Shown piece after piece: positions 49,084 through 58,068 of a DNA stretch of 64,000 bases; the stretch's first letter is position 1; every line of letters starts with the position of its first letter. The notes under the pieces are model-generated. The model was not told the origin of the DNA. It saw nothing but the letters and a program-made list of their open reading frames with translations, and searched no databases. The stretch lies in NCBI RefSeq assembly GCF_000731675.1, contig NZ_JMIT01000002.1:843456-907455 (forward strand), read 5' to 3'. The stretch comes from Pseudomonas capeferrum (GTDB lineage Bacteria > Pseudomonadota > Gammaproteobacteria > Pseudomonadales > Pseudomonadaceae). A program made the translations under genes and the position numbers.

Positions 49084-49974
49084 GTGAAAGAGATCATCGC
49101 CCGCAAGTACCGCCTGGTCGTGAAGACCATCGGTTACATCGGCTGGTCGCTGTTCTGGCTGCTGATCTGGGATGTGCTGGTCACCATCGACTTCATGCTG
49201 TTCTTCAACAGCAAGTTCACCCTGCCGCTGATTCCATTGACCTTGCTGGGTTCGGCGCTGGTGGTGCTGGTGAGCTTTCGCAACAGCAGTGCCTACAACC
49301 GCTGGTGGGAGGCGCGCACGTTGTGGGGTGCCCTGGTCAACAGTTCGCGCAGCTTTGCCCGGCAGACGCTGACCCTGATCGACGACCCGGACGATAGCCT
49401 GAACCCGGCCAAGGCCACCTTGCTGCGCCGCCATATCGCCTATGTGAACTGCCTGGCGGCGCACCTCAAGGGTGAGCGTTGCCCGGATGAACTGATGGCG
49501 TTCATCCCCCCAGCGGAGTTCGAGCGGCGCAACCGCTCGAACAACTTCGCCAATGACATCCTCAGCGGCTCGGCGGCCCTGCTGGCGCGGGAGTACCAGG
49601 CCGGGCGCCTGGACAGCATCCGCCTGGCGAGGCTGGAGTCGACGCTGGTGGACCTGTCCAATGCTCAGGGCGGAATGGAGCGGATTGCCAACACACCGCT
49701 GCCCTACCCTTATGTGTATTTTCCGCGGCTGTTCATCACGCTGTTCTGCCTGATCGTGCCGGTGGGGCTGGTCGAGTCGCTGGGCTGGTTTACCCCGCTG
49801 GCCTCGACGGTGGTGGGGTTCATGCTGCTGGCCATCGAGCGCATCGGCACCGACCTGCAGAGCCCGTTCCGGTTCAGCGAGCACCAGATCCAGATGGATA
49901 CCATCTGCGAGACGATAGAGCGCAACCTGGAGTCGATGCAACGGGAGGCGCAGCATGGGGAACAGGTGACCTGA
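49084..49974 (+). CDS. Bestrophin-like (UPF0187/YneE) membrane channel
   Basis: Inner-membrane protein of 296 residues with paired helices at the N-terminus (IGWSLFWLLIWDVLVTIDFML; LPLIPLTLLGSALVVLVSF) and near residues 215-260. The bestrophin signature FRNSSAYNRWWEARTLWG is clear. Bacterial homologues form pentameric ion channels. A GTG start follows GAGG at 8 bases. It is a single gene, convergent with the phosphonate-type transporter. Confidence 0.85.
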   Translation: MKEIIARKYRLVVKTIGYIGWSLFWLLIWDVLVTIDFMLFFNSKFTLPLIPLTLLGSALVVLVSFRNSSAYNRWWEARTLWGALVNSSRSFARQTLTLIDDPDDSLNPAKATLLRRHIAYVNCLAAHLKGERCPDELMAFIPPAEFERRNRSNNFANDILSGSAALLAREYQAGRLDSIRLARLESTLVDLSNAQGGMERIANTPLPYPYVYFPRLFITLFCLIVPVGLVESLGWFTPLASTVVGFMLLAIERIGTDLQSPFRFSEHQIQMDTICETIERNLESMQREAQHGEQVT

Positions 49975-50003
49975 CGGCTGTCGGGGCCTCTTTGCAGCCC
50001 CGA

Positions 50004-50771
50004 TCAGGCGCGCACATAGCGCTGGCGCAGCACATCACTCAACGCATCCACCAGCAACACCAGCACCAGCATCGCCAGGATCACCGTGCTGGCCTGCGCC
50101 TCCTGGAACAGGCTCAAGGTGGTATAGAGCATCTGCCCCAAGCCACCCGCCCCAACAAACCCCAGCACGCTGGCCATGCGGATGTTGTTCTCCCAGCGGT
50201 ACAGGCTGTAGGCCAACAACTGCGGCCACAGGTTGGGCAAAGTGCCAAAGCAGAACGCCGCAACCTGGCTGCCACCCTGCAAACGAATGGCGGCCGCAGG
50301 CTCGGCCGGCGCGTTCTCCAGGGCCTCGGCAAACAACCGGCCCAGCACCCCGGCGGTGTGCAACGCCAGGGCCAGGGTGCCGGCATTCGGGCCAAGCCCT
50401 GCTGCCAGCACGGTGAGCGCCGCCCAGACCAGCTCGGGGATGGCCCGCAAGGCATTGAGCAGCACCCGCGCCGCAGTCTGCAGCGGCCAGCCGAACCGGC
50501 CCGCCGCCGGCAACGCCAGCAGCATCCCCAGCACCACCGCCAGCAAGGTACCCAGGCCAGACATGGCCAAGGTCTCCAAGGCGCCACGCCCCACCGCGCG
50601 CAAATGCTCGGCGGACAGGTCTGGCTGCAGGAAGCGCCGCGCATATTCGGCCATCTGCCCCAACCCGCCGTCACCTACCAGCGCCTGGAGGTCCAGCTCC
50701 AGGTAAGCGAACGAGGCCACCACCGCTGCCACAAGCGCGCCGAGCACCAGCAGGTTGATCACCCGGTTCAT
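50004..50771 (-). CDS. phnE: Phosphonate-type ABC transporter permease (PhnE-like, distal)
   Basis: Inner-membrane permease of 255 residues with a PhnE-type BPD domain (FGTLPNLWPQLLAYSLYRWENNIRMASVLGFVGAGGLGQML). Its start overlaps the stop of the preceding permease gene. Two PhnE proteins in tandem probably form a heterodimer. The ligand is uncertain, as the family also covers phosphite and other oxyanions. Confidence 0.85.
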   Translation of the reverse strand: MNRVINLLVLGALVAAVVASFAYLELDLQALVGDGGLGQMAEYARRFLQPDLSAEHLRAVGRGALETLAMSGLGTLLAVVLGMLLALPAAGRFGWPLQTAARVLLNALRAIPELVWAALTVLAAGLGPNAGTLALALHTAGVLGRLFAEALENAPAEPAAAIRLQGGSQVAAFCFGTLPNLWPQLLAYSLYRWENNIRMASVLGFVGAGGLGQMLYTTLSLFQEAQASTVILAMLVLVLLVDALSDVLRQRYVRA

Positions 50772-51595
50772 GCCAGCCTCGCCCGCAGGAAGCGGCTGAG
50801 CATGTCAGCAAAAGACACCAGCAACAGGAATGTCAGCAGCATGCTCGCCACTTGCGCACCGGCAAACATGCGCATCGACAGGTCGATCTGCTGCCCCAGG
50901 CCGCCGGCACCGACAAAGCCCATCACCACCGAAGCCCGCACCGCGCACTCCCAGCGGTAGACGGTGTAGGACACCACCTCCGACACGGCATTGGGCAAGA
51001 TGCCGTAGAAGAAAGCCATCAGCCGGCCACTGCCCGCCTGCAACAGCGCATGGGCCGGGCGCTGGTCGACCGACTCGAAGATTTCCGCATAGACCTTGCC
51101 GAGCATGCCGCTGTAGGTAATGGCGATGGCCAGCACACCGGCCGTTGGCCCAAGCCCTACGGCACGCACGAACAGCAAGGCCCAGACGATTTCCGGCACG
51201 CTACGCAGAAAGATCAGTAGCCCGCGCACCGGCATGCGCAGCACCCGCGACAACAGCCCGGCCCGGCCGCCGCGCGAGGCCGCCCGCAACGACAAGGCGC
51301 GGCTGGCCAGCAGGCTGGCCGGCACCGCCAGCAGCAGCGCCAGGGCCATGCCGGCCGTGGCCACGGCAAGGGTCTGCAGCGTGGCCTCGAACAGCAGCAG
51401 CAAAAACTCGGCATCATGCGCCGGTGGCCAGAACGCCTGGGTGAAACTGGCGATCTGCTGACGGTTCTCGGCCTGCCACAGCACACCCGGGTTCAGCTCG
51501 CTCAACTGCACCCCCGGCCATAACACCGCCAAGGCCAGCAGGGTCAACAGCAACCGTGGCAGCGCCGCTGGGTCGCGGGTATCGGCCTTCAGCAT
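50768..51595 (-). CDS. phnE: Phosphonate-type ABC transporter permease (PhnE-like, proximal)
   Basis: Permease of 275 residues with the PhnE signature YGILPNAVSEVVSYTVYRWECAVRASVVMGFVGAGGLGQQI. Its start (51595) overlaps the end of the ATPase gene by 7 bases and its stop overlaps the second permease by 4, so the operon is tightly coupled. The two permeases share the ending motif but are otherwise divergent. Confidence 0.86.
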   Translation of the reverse strand: MLKADTRDPAALPRLLLTLLALAVLWPGVQLSELNPGVLWQAENRQQIASFTQAFWPPAHDAEFLLLLFEATLQTLAVATAGMALALLLAVPASLLASRALSLRAASRGGRAGLLSRVLRMPVRGLLIFLRSVPEIVWALLFVRAVGLGPTAGVLAIAITYSGMLGKVYAEIFESVDQRPAHALLQAGSGRLMAFFYGILPNAVSEVVSYTVYRWECAVRASVVMGFVGAGGLGQQIDLSMRMFAGAQVASMLLTFLLLVSFADMLSRFLRARLA

Positions 51596-52392
51596 CGCGG
51601 GATCTGTACCGTCAACGCAGGCGTAGGCCCCGGCGTAGGCGGCGGCGCCAATTGTTCGTTGGCGTAGAGTGCCGCCAGCATCTGCGGGCTGACGGCTGCG
51701 GCGGGGCTGTCGAACACCACCTGCCCCTCACGGATACCGATCACCCGCGGGAAGTGCGCCAATGCCAGTTCTACCGCGTGCAGGCTGGCCACCAGCGTGA
51801 CGCCGTTGGCCTGGGCGTGACGGTTGAGCAATGCCAGGCTGTGGTCGGCCAGCACCGGGTCCATCGCCGACACAGGCTCGTCGGTCAGCAGCAGTGCCGG
51901 CCGCTGATACAACACCCGGGCGATGCCCACCCGTTGCAACTGGCCGCCAGACAGCTGCCCGCACTGCACGAAAAGCTTGTCGGCCAGCCCCAACTCTGCC
52001 AACGCCTGGCGCACGCCCGCTACATCGGTCGGGTACAACAGGTTGAGCAAGCCACGCAAGGTGCCCCACTGCCCCAGCCGCCCCGCCAGCACCGCCGTGA
52101 CCACCCGTTGGCGCGGCGGCAAGGGCGGCGCCTGGTGCACCAAGCCAACCCGCGCCCGCAACCGCTGACGCGCCCTGCCAGACAGCGCCCAGGGCAGTTC
52201 ACCGAACAGCTCCAACCGCCCGTCACTGGGCTGGATAGCGGTGGCCATCAGGTGCAGCAAGCTGGACTTGCCCGCCCCTGACGGGCCGATGATCGCAACC
52301 CGCTCGCCCTGCTCGATGCTCAGGCTCACCGCTTCAAGCGCACGCACCTGGCCGTGGCGCAGGCTGGCACCGTGCAAACGAATAGCCGTCAC
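51589..52392 (-). CDS. phnC: Phosphonate-type ABC transporter ATPase (PhnC-like)
   Basis: ABC ATPase of 267 residues. Walker A GPSGAGKSS, signature LSGGQLQRVGIAR and Walker B ALLLTDEPVSAMDP are present. The tail is proline-rich (APPPTPGPTPAL), longer than typical PhnC. It overlaps the binding-protein gene by 4 bases (52389-52392) and the permease gene downstream. Confidence 0.88.
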   Translation of the reverse strand: MTAIRLHGASLRHGQVRALEAVSLSIEQGERVAIIGPSGAGKSSLLHLMATAIQPSDGRLELFGELPWALSGRARQRLRARVGLVHQAPPLPPRQRVVTAVLAGRLGQWGTLRGLLNLLYPTDVAGVRQALAELGLADKLFVQCGQLSGGQLQRVGIARVLYQRPALLLTDEPVSAMDPVLADHSLALLNRHAQANGVTLVASLHAVELALAHFPRVIGIREGQVVFDSPAAAVSPQMLAALYANEQLAPPPTPGPTPALTVQIPRC

Positions 52393-53243
52393 TTGAGCAG
52401 GCCGGCCTCACGCGCGGCTTGTTCGGTACCCAGGTAGTTCTCAGGTTTGGTCTCGATGAAACGGCTGGCGGCCTGCAGGTCGAGAATCGCCTTGTGCTCG
52501 GGGTTGGCCGGGTCGAGGTCGAGGAATGCCTTTTTGATTTTCGCTTTGAGTGCCGGGTCCATGTTGCCGCGTACGGTCCAGTTGTAGTCGAAATAGGTGG
52601 GCGTGGTGGCGAACACCTTGACCTTGCTGGTATCGACCTTGCCGGCATCCACCAGCTTCTGCCAGACACTGGCATTGAGCACCCCAGCATCGACCTTGCC
52701 CGCCTGCACCCAGGCCGCAGTGGCGTCGTGGGCACCGGAGTAAGCCACACGGCTGAAGTAGTCCTCAGGCTTTATCTTGTCCTCTTTGAGCATGAAGTAA
52801 CGCGGCATCAGGCTGCCCGAGGTGGACGATATCGACCCGAACGCGAACGACTTGCCCTTGAGGTCGGCCAGGCTCTTCACATTGGGGTTGGCGGTGATGA
52901 ACTTGGACGTGAACTGCGCGTCCTGCTCACGCTGCACCAACGGCGTGGCATTGGGGTCTTTGAGGTGCACCTGGACAAAGGTGAAGCCGCCCAGCCAAGC
53001 CAGGTCGAGGCGGTCCGAGGCCAGCGACTCGACCACCGCCGGGTAGTCGGAGACTGGCACGAACTTCACCTCCATGCCCAACGTACGGGCCAGGTACTCC
53101 CCCAACGGCTTGAACTTGCGTTGCAGTTCAGTGGGTGCTTCGTCGGGGATGGCACTGACCCGCAGCGTTTCTGCGGCCTGGGCGACAACGGCACAGCAGG
53201 ACAACACGAGGCCGGCGACGAGCGCCAGAGGGGGTTTGAGCAT
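52389..53243 (-). CDS. phnD: Phosphonate-type substrate-binding protein (PhnD-like)
   Basis: Periplasmic binding protein of about 284 residues with signal peptide MLKPPLALVAGLVLSCCAVVAQA. The mature protein has the PhnD fold motifs LRVSAIPDEAPTELQRKFKPL, DLAWLGGFTFVQ and SFAFGSISSTSGSLMPRYF. ATG 53243 has GGAGA 6-7 bases upstream. It is the first gene of a phnDCEE-type operon, divergent from selD by about 130 bases, which raises the possibility of a selenium or other oxyanion ligand. No C-P lyase genes are in the window. Confidence 0.85.
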   Translation of the reverse strand: MLKPPLALVAGLVLSCCAVVAQAAETLRVSAIPDEAPTELQRKFKPLGEYLARTLGMEVKFVPVSDYPAVVESLASDRLDLAWLGGFTFVQVHLKDPNATPLVQREQDAQFTSKFITANPNVKSLADLKGKSFAFGSISSTSGSLMPRYFMLKEDKIKPEDYFSRVAYSGAHDATAAWVQAGKVDAGVLNASVWQKLVDAGKVDTSKVKVFATTPTYFDYNWTVRGNMDPALKAKIKKAFLDLDPANPEHKAILDLQAASRFIETKPENYLGTEQAAREAGLLK

Positions 53244-53370
53244 GGACATTCTCCGGGACAGTGGCGGGGTAAGGGGCGGCTGCCACGCCGTCCGTGCAAA
53301 GTATAAGGGGCCACGGCGCAATGACCAGCTTTGCTACAATCGCGCAACAATTTGATCTGCTGAGGAACGT

Positions 53371-54405
53371 ATGAGCGAGCCAATCCGCCTGACCCAGTAC
53401 AGCCACGGTGCCGGTTGTGGCTGCAAGATCTCCCCCAAGGTGCTGGACGTGATCCTGGCCGAAAGCGGCGCCCAGGCCCTGGACCCCAAGCTCTGGGTTG
53501 GCAATGCTTCACGCGATGATGCCGCCGTGTATGCCCTGGACGAGGAACGCGGCGTGGTCTCGACCACCGACTTCTTCATGCCGATCGTCGATGACCCCTA
53601 CGACTTCGGCCGTATCGCCGCCACCAACGCCATCAGCGACATCTACGCCATGGGCGGCGACCCGTTGATGGCCATCGCCATCCTCGGCTGGCCGGTCAAC
53701 GTACTGCCGCCGGAGGTCGCCCGCGAAGTGATTCGCGGCGGGCGTGCGGTGTGTGCCGAAGCCGGCATCCCGCTGGCAGGCGGCCACTCCATCGATGCCC
53801 CGGAGCCGATCTTCGGCCTGGCCGTCACCGGCGTGGTCAGCAAGCGCCACCTCAAGCGCAACGACACCGCCACTGCAGGCTGCCAGCTGTACCTGACCAA
53901 GCCGCTGGGCATCGGCATCCTCACCACCGCCGAGAAACAGGCCAAGTTGCGTGAACAGGACCAGGGCCTGGCACGCGACTGGATGTGTACCCTCAACACC
54001 CCCGGCAGCCGCTTCGGCAAGCTCGACGGTGTCATGGCGATGACCGACGTCACCGGCTTCGGCCTCCTGGGCCACCTGGTAGAACTGGCTGAAGGCAGCC
54101 GCCTCACCGCCCAGCTGAACTTCGCTGCAGTCCCCCGCCTGCCGAGCGTCGAGCATTACCTGGACGAGGGCTGCATCCCAGGCGGCACGCTGCGCAACTA
54201 CGACAGCTATGGCCACAAGATCGGCGCCTTGAGCGATGAGCAAAAGCACCTGCTGTGCGACCCGCAGACCAGCGGTGGCCTGCTGGTGGCGGTCAGCCCT
54301 GAGGGTGAAGCGCAGTTTCTGGCTGTGGCCGCCGAACTGGGCCTGGCACTGGCCCCCATCGGCACCCTGGTCGAGCGACAGGGCCATGCAGTCGAGGTGC
54401 TTTGA
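53371..54405 (+). CDS. selD: Selenophosphate synthase SelD
   Basis: Makes monoselenophosphate from selenide and ATP (344 residues). The glycine-rich catalytic segment HGAGCGCKI has Cys16 and Lys19, so it is a cysteine rather than a selenocysteine form. The ATP-binding region includes [23 protein letters not shown] precedes the ATG. Its stop overlaps the mnmH start (TGATG), coupling selenophosphate supply directly to its use. Confidence 0.95.
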   Translation: MSEPIRLTQYSHGAGCGCKISPKVLDVILAESGAQALDPKLWVGNASRDDAAVYALDEERGVVSTTDFFMPIVDDPYDFGRIAATNAISDIYAMGGDPLMAIAILGWPVNVLPPEVAREVIRGGRAVCAEAGIPLAGGHSIDAPEPIFGLAVTGVVSKRHLKRNDTATAGCQLYLTKPLGIGILTTAEKQAKLREQDQGLARDWMCTLNTPGSRFGKLDGVMAMTDVTGFGLLGHLVELAEGSRLTAQLNFAAVPRLPSVEHYLDEGCIPGGTLRNYDSYGHKIGALSDEQKHLLCDPQTSGGLLVAVSPEGEAQFLAVAAELGLALAPIGTLVERQGHAVEVL

Positions 54406-55502
54406 TGCGCCCCGACTGCACCGACTACCGCCAGCTGTTCTTGAACGACGTGCCGATGATGGACATGCGCGCGCCCGTCGAATTCGCCAAAGGTGCCTTC
54501 CCGGGTGTCGTCAACCTGCCCTTGATGAACGATCTGGAGCGGCAGAAGGTCGGCACCTGTTTCAAGCTGCAGGGCCAGGCCGCCGCCATCACCCTCGGCC
54601 ACCAACTGGTCAGAGGCACGACCAAGCGTGAGCGCCTGCACGCCTGGGCCAGCTTTGCCCGGGCCCACCCTGACGGCTATCTGTATTGCGCGCGCGGTGG
54701 CCTGCGCTCGCAGATTGTCCAGCAGTGGCTGCGTGATGAAGCGGGTATCGACTACCCCCGCGTCAAGGGCGGCTACAAGGCCATGCGCACCTTCCTCCTC
54801 GATACCACCCAGGACGCCGTGGAGCACTGCGATTTCGTCCTGCTGGGTGGCCTTACCGGCACCGGCAAGACCGATGTGTTGCAGCAACTGAGCAACGTGC
54901 TCGACCTTGAAGGCCACGCCAACCACCGCGGTTCCAGCTTTGGCAAACGCGCCACGGCGCAACCTGCGCAGATCGACTTCGAAAATAAGCTGGCCGTCGA
55001 TGTGCTGAAAAAGCGCGCACGCGGCATCGAGCAGTTCGTGCTCGAAGATGAAGGCCGTATCGTCGGCAGTTGCACGGTGCCGCTGGCGTTGTACCAAGGC
55101 ATGCAGCAGTACCCGTTGGTGTGGCTGGAGGACAGCTTCGAGAACCGTGTCGAACGTATCCTGCGCGACTACGTGGTCAACCTGAGCGCCGAATTCGTCG
55201 CGCTGCACGGCGAAGAGCTGGGGCGGCGGCTGTTCGCCGAGCGCATGCTGCAGAGCCTGGCCAATATCCACAAGCGCCTGGGCGGTGAGCGATTCCAGCG
55301 GTTGTCGGCGGTCATGCGTGAAGCGCTGGACGAGCAACTGCGCTGTGGCTCGGTGGATTTGCACAGGGGTTGGATCGAAGGGTTGCTGACGGAGTATTAC
55401 GACCCGATGTATGCCTATCAGCGCGATGCCAAGGCCGAGCGTATCGAGTTTGCCGGGGACGCTGTAGAGGTGCGCGAATACCTCAAGGCCCGCTCGTCGT
55501 AG
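54405..55502 (+). CDS. mnmH: tRNA 2-selenouridine synthase
   Basis: Replaces sulfur by selenium in 2-thiouridine-34 of tRNAs (365 residues), also named SelU/YbbB. An N-terminal rhodanese domain has active Cys95 ([11 protein letters not shown]). A P-loop domain follows (GGLTGTGKT, 148-156). It is overlapped with selD. The stop codon TAG at 55500-55502 is formed by the GTAG head of the following REP element. Confidence 0.94.
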   Translation: MRPDCTDYRQLFLNDVPMMDMRAPVEFAKGAFPGVVNLPLMNDLERQKVGTCFKLQGQAAAITLGHQLVRGTTKRERLHAWASFARAHPDGYLYCARGGLRSQIVQQWLRDEAGIDYPRVKGGYKAMRTFLLDTTQDAVEHCDFVLLGGLTGTGKTDVLQQLSNVLDLEGHANHRGSSFGKRATAQPAQIDFENKLAVDVLKKRARGIEQFVLEDEGRIVGSCTVPLALYQGMQQYPLVWLEDSFENRVERILRDYVVNLSAEFVALHGEELGRRLFAERMLQSLANIHKRLGGERFQRLSAVMREALDEQLRCGSVDLHRGWIEGLLTEYYDPMYAYQRDAKAERIEFAGDAVEVREYLKARSS

Positions 55503-55611
55503 GAGCGGCCTTGCGTCGCGAAAGGGCTGCGTAGCGGCCCCAGATTTCAGCTTCGCCGCGAATATTTTGGGGCCGCTACGCGACCCTTTCGCGACGCAAG
55601 GCCGCTCCTAC
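55499..55611. repeat. Long REP pair, GTAG-head subfamily, touching both flanking genes
   Basis: Inverted units GTAGGAGCGGCCTTGCGTCG (from 55499) and its complement ending at 55611, with an inner GGCCGCTACG-type stem. The GTAG heads overlap the stop codons of mnmH on the left and of the LprI-like gene on the right. It is almost the same element as 16531-16645. Confidence 0.88.
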
Positions 55612-55991
55612 ACGGGCCCCAACACCCGCTCAAGCTCCGCCGCCCGGTCACGGGTCATGTCCATCACGCACGTGCCGCCTTCCAGCTGTGCCATGGTTCC
55701 GCCACTGGCCTGCACATGGAACATACAGTTGCCATCACGGTAAGCCATCCACTTGCGCTGTACATCCCGAAGGGTCTTCTGCTGCCCGGCATCCAGCTTG
55801 CCCATCAGTTGCTTGTACACCCGGTTCAGGCGCTGGTCCTGCACGTGGGTCTCGGCGTTGATGCACTCGCTCATGGCCAGGGTGCTTGAAGCCTTGTCCA
55901 TGCACTGCCCATAGGCCGGCGTATAGTCGTCCGCCACAGCCAGCGGCAGCACGCAGGCCAGTGCCAGGCCTGCCAGGTAATGCTTGATCAT
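55608..55991 (-). CDS. LprI-like (DUF1311) periplasmic protein
   Basis: Secreted protein of about 127 residues. The signal peptide MIKHYLAGLALACVLPLAVA is followed by a DUF1311/LprI domain (CMDKASSTLAMSECINAETHVQDQRLNRVY) with several cysteines. ATG 55991 has a strong AAGGAGGG ribosome site. LprI proteins inhibit lysozyme in mycobacteria; the role in Pseudomonas is not established. The C-terminus ends ERVLGPV followed by a TAG from a REP head. Confidence 0.8.
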   Translation of the reverse strand: MIKHYLAGLALACVLPLAVADDYTPAYGQCMDKASSTLAMSECINAETHVQDQRLNRVYKQLMGKLDAGQQKTLRDVQRKWMAYRDGNCMFHVQASGGTMAQLEGGTCVMDMTRDRAAELERVLGPV

Positions 55992-56011
55992 GCAAACCCT
56001 CCTTGTGAGTA

Positions 56012-56590
56012 TCAAAATGACTGCGGTTGCTCCGGCGGCATCAGCACCTTGCCCGGCTCGAAACGCAACGACGGCATCTGCGTGGCGGCATACAACGCCA
56101 CCCCCAGCGCAGCAATCAAGGCCACATCAAGCCAGCGCCAGCCAGGCATGTCGGCTGCGCTGCGGGCCTTCCAGCAATGCCAGGCCTGGCCCGCGCAGAA
56201 CACTACGATCGCCGCAAGCCACAGATAAAAGCCCGCACCAAAGCCGGTGCGTGCATTGAAGTCGTAGCTCTGGCTGTCTGGCAGGCGGTCGATGCCAAAG
56301 CTGCTGGCGGCCAGATACAGCGCGGCCAGCCCGCACCCCAACGCCATCCGACGGAACCGCTGGTGGGCAAGAATTGCCACCGCCAACAACGGGTTGGCAA
56401 ACCACTGGTACAACCCGAACGGCATGCCCCAGGGCCCATACAGCAACATCTGCAAGGCCGGCATGTGGCGGCCGCCACTCATCAGCGCGCCATCGAAAAA
56501 AAGCGCGAGCAAGTACAAAAGCAGGCTGATGCTCAGGTAGAAAACGGGCAAGGGGCACACCTGGGGGAAAACGGGACAGGCTGCGACCAT
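56012..56590 (-). CDS. Membrane protein of unknown function
   Basis: Four hydrophobic segments are visible in 192 residues (FYLSISLLLYLLALFF; QWFANPLLAVAILAH; FYLWLAAIVVFCAGQAW; WLDVALIAALGVALYAA). The C-terminus is polar (RFEPGKVLMPPEQPQSF). The ribosome site is weak. It lies about 20 bases upstream of the LprI-like gene on the same strand and could be cotranscribed with it. I do not recognise the family. Confidence 0.65.
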   Translation of the reverse strand: MVAACPVFPQVCPLPVFYLSISLLLYLLALFFDGALMSGGRHMPALQMLLYGPWGMPFGLYQWFANPLLAVAILAHQRFRRMALGCGLAALYLAASSFGIDRLPDSQSYDFNARTGFGAGFYLWLAAIVVFCAGQAWHCWKARSAADMPGWRWLDVALIAALGVALYAATQMPSLRFEPGKVLMPPEQPQSF

Positions 56591-56687
56591 AACCCAGGCC
56601 CTGCCCCGCTTCCAGATCTAAGTAGGTGCCGCGAAAGGCCAACTACGGTGGTGTGATACTCGGCGGGCGTTGATGCTCGCTACAACA

Positions 56688-57251
56688 TCAAGCAACAGGT
56701 GGCTCCAACAGCAAACCGTAGATACCCGAGTCGGACAGCTCGCCGGCCACGCACCAACGCGCCCGCAAGGTGCCTTCGAGCACGAAGCCTTGACGCTCCA
56801 GCGTGCGTGCCGAACCCTGGTTGCGCGGGTCGATTTCGCCCTCAAGGCGGCGCATGTGCAGGGTATGGGCAAGGTAGTCGATGAAGCAGGTCAATGCCTC
56901 GTCCATGTAGCCCCTGCCCTGCACGGCGCTGGCCAGGCAGTAGCCGATTTCGCCACGGCGGGAAACGTCGTCGATATTGAACAGTTGGACCATGCCGATC
57001 AGTTCGCCGTTGTCACGGCGGTACATGCCTAGCTTGAGCTGGTCGCCATTGGCATAGGCTTCGCGGTCAGCGGCCAGTGCGCTTTCAGCCTCGGCAAGGT
57101 CTTGCCAGGGTGCATGATGCCAATAACGCATGACCTCGGGGTCGGCCATGATCGCCAGCCATTGCGCGGCATCGCCATGGCGCATCGGGCGCAATTGCAG
57201 GCGGGGGCTGTCGAGGCAGAGGTCACTGGGGAAACTGCGGGGTGGGGTCAC
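56688..57251 (-). CDS. GNAT-family acetyltransferase (RimJ/RimL type)
   Basis: Acetyltransferase of about 187 residues with the RimJ-like N-terminus LDSPRLQLRPMRHGDAAQW and motif A IGYCLASAVQGRGYMDEAL. NQGSARTLERQGFVLEGTLR is the RimJ/L-type tail. GTG 57251 has AGGAG 7 bases upstream and is preferred over the ATG at 57269. It may acetylate a protein or antibiotic amine; the target is unknown. Confidence 0.8.
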   Translation of the reverse strand: MTPPRSFPSDLCLDSPRLQLRPMRHGDAAQWLAIMADPEVMRYWHHAPWQDLAEAESALAADREAYANGDQLKLGMYRRDNGELIGMVQLFNIDDVSRRGEIGYCLASAVQGRGYMDEALTCFIDYLAHTLHMRRLEGEIDPRNQGSARTLERQGFVLEGTLRARWCVAGELSDSGIYGLLLEPPVA

Positions 57252-57372
57252 GCCGGATCTCCTGTCCATTGCTGGGGAGATGACAGTTTAACGTCAAGCG
57301 GGGCGGCTGGGGGATGCCTTGGGTTTTTATAGTGTTTTGGGGATCATTTGGGGGGCTTGCGGTGGGGCGCAA

Positions 57373-57409
57373 ATCGAGCGCCGCCCGCGCCGCGCGGGCG
57401 GCGCTCGAT
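57373..57409. repeat. Perfect 17-bp-arm inverted repeat
   Basis: ATCGAGCGCCGCCCGCG, a 3-base CCG loop, then the exact complement. It lies in the 260-base gap between the acetyltransferase and YkgJ-type genes and is the most stable hairpin of the window by inspection. It is unlike the REP families here. Confidence 0.85.
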
Positions 57410-57514
57410 CTCAAGAGCGCTGCAGCCCTTGCGTCATGCACCTTTCAGCCATTACTCGCGCCCCGACAGGCCATTCAGGATGACCCTCTCGCGGGTACAG
57501 GCCACTCAGTAACC

Positions 57515-57898
57515 TCAAGCTACCTCAGCCCCGTCATCCGGCCAATGTGGCTCGTTAGCCCCTGGCGGGGTCAGCGGCGGTAGCCCATAGGCCGCGCGAG
57601 CATCGTCGCAGCTGGGGTTATGCACCCCACCCTCCCACGACGCTTCAAACTCTCGGCAAGGGCTCGAGCGGTTGGCGTAAATGGTACACGCCACCTCTTT
57701 GCCGATCTCGCCCGCAAGGCTCACGCAGCGGCAAGGCTTGGCATCGGTGCCGATCATGGCGACCCGGGTGGGGTTGATCTGCACCACCAGGTCGTCAGGC
57801 ACAACGCCCCCGGCAGACTGGCATTCGCCCCAGAAGAAGGACACACGGAAGTACCCGCAGCAGGCGCCGCAGTCAAGGCAAGGGTTATATTCGGACAT
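57515..57898 (-). CDS. YkgJ-family cysteine-cluster protein
   Basis: Small protein of 127 residues with conserved cysteines in [39 protein letters not shown] and [12 protein letters not shown]. This CxxCxxCC...C pattern is that of the YkgJ/UPF0153 group, thought to bind zinc or an Fe-S cluster. The exact function is unknown. Confidence 0.85.
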   Translation of the reverse strand: MSEYNPCLDCGACCGYFRVSFFWGECQSAGGVVPDDLVVQINPTRVAMIGTDAKPCRCVSLAGEIGKEVACTIYANRSSPCREFEASWEGGVHNPSCDDARAAYGLPPLTPPGANEPHWPDDGAEVA

Positions 57899-58068
57899 GA
57901 GGCCACGGAGGGAAGGTTGTTGTTATCGGGGCTGGGCCCGCAGCGCCATTTTCAATCCAACCGGGGCCGGCTGGATAGAGGGGCAATGCAAAAAAAATCG
58001 CCGCTGATCCGGGCAGCCCGAAGCCCGAAAAACAGGCGGCCAGCCCACTGGATGGCCGCCCGCCTGAC

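Noticed and set aside
53371..53430. Possible selenocysteine in SelD
   Set aside because: The catalytic position reads Cys16 with no in-frame TGA.
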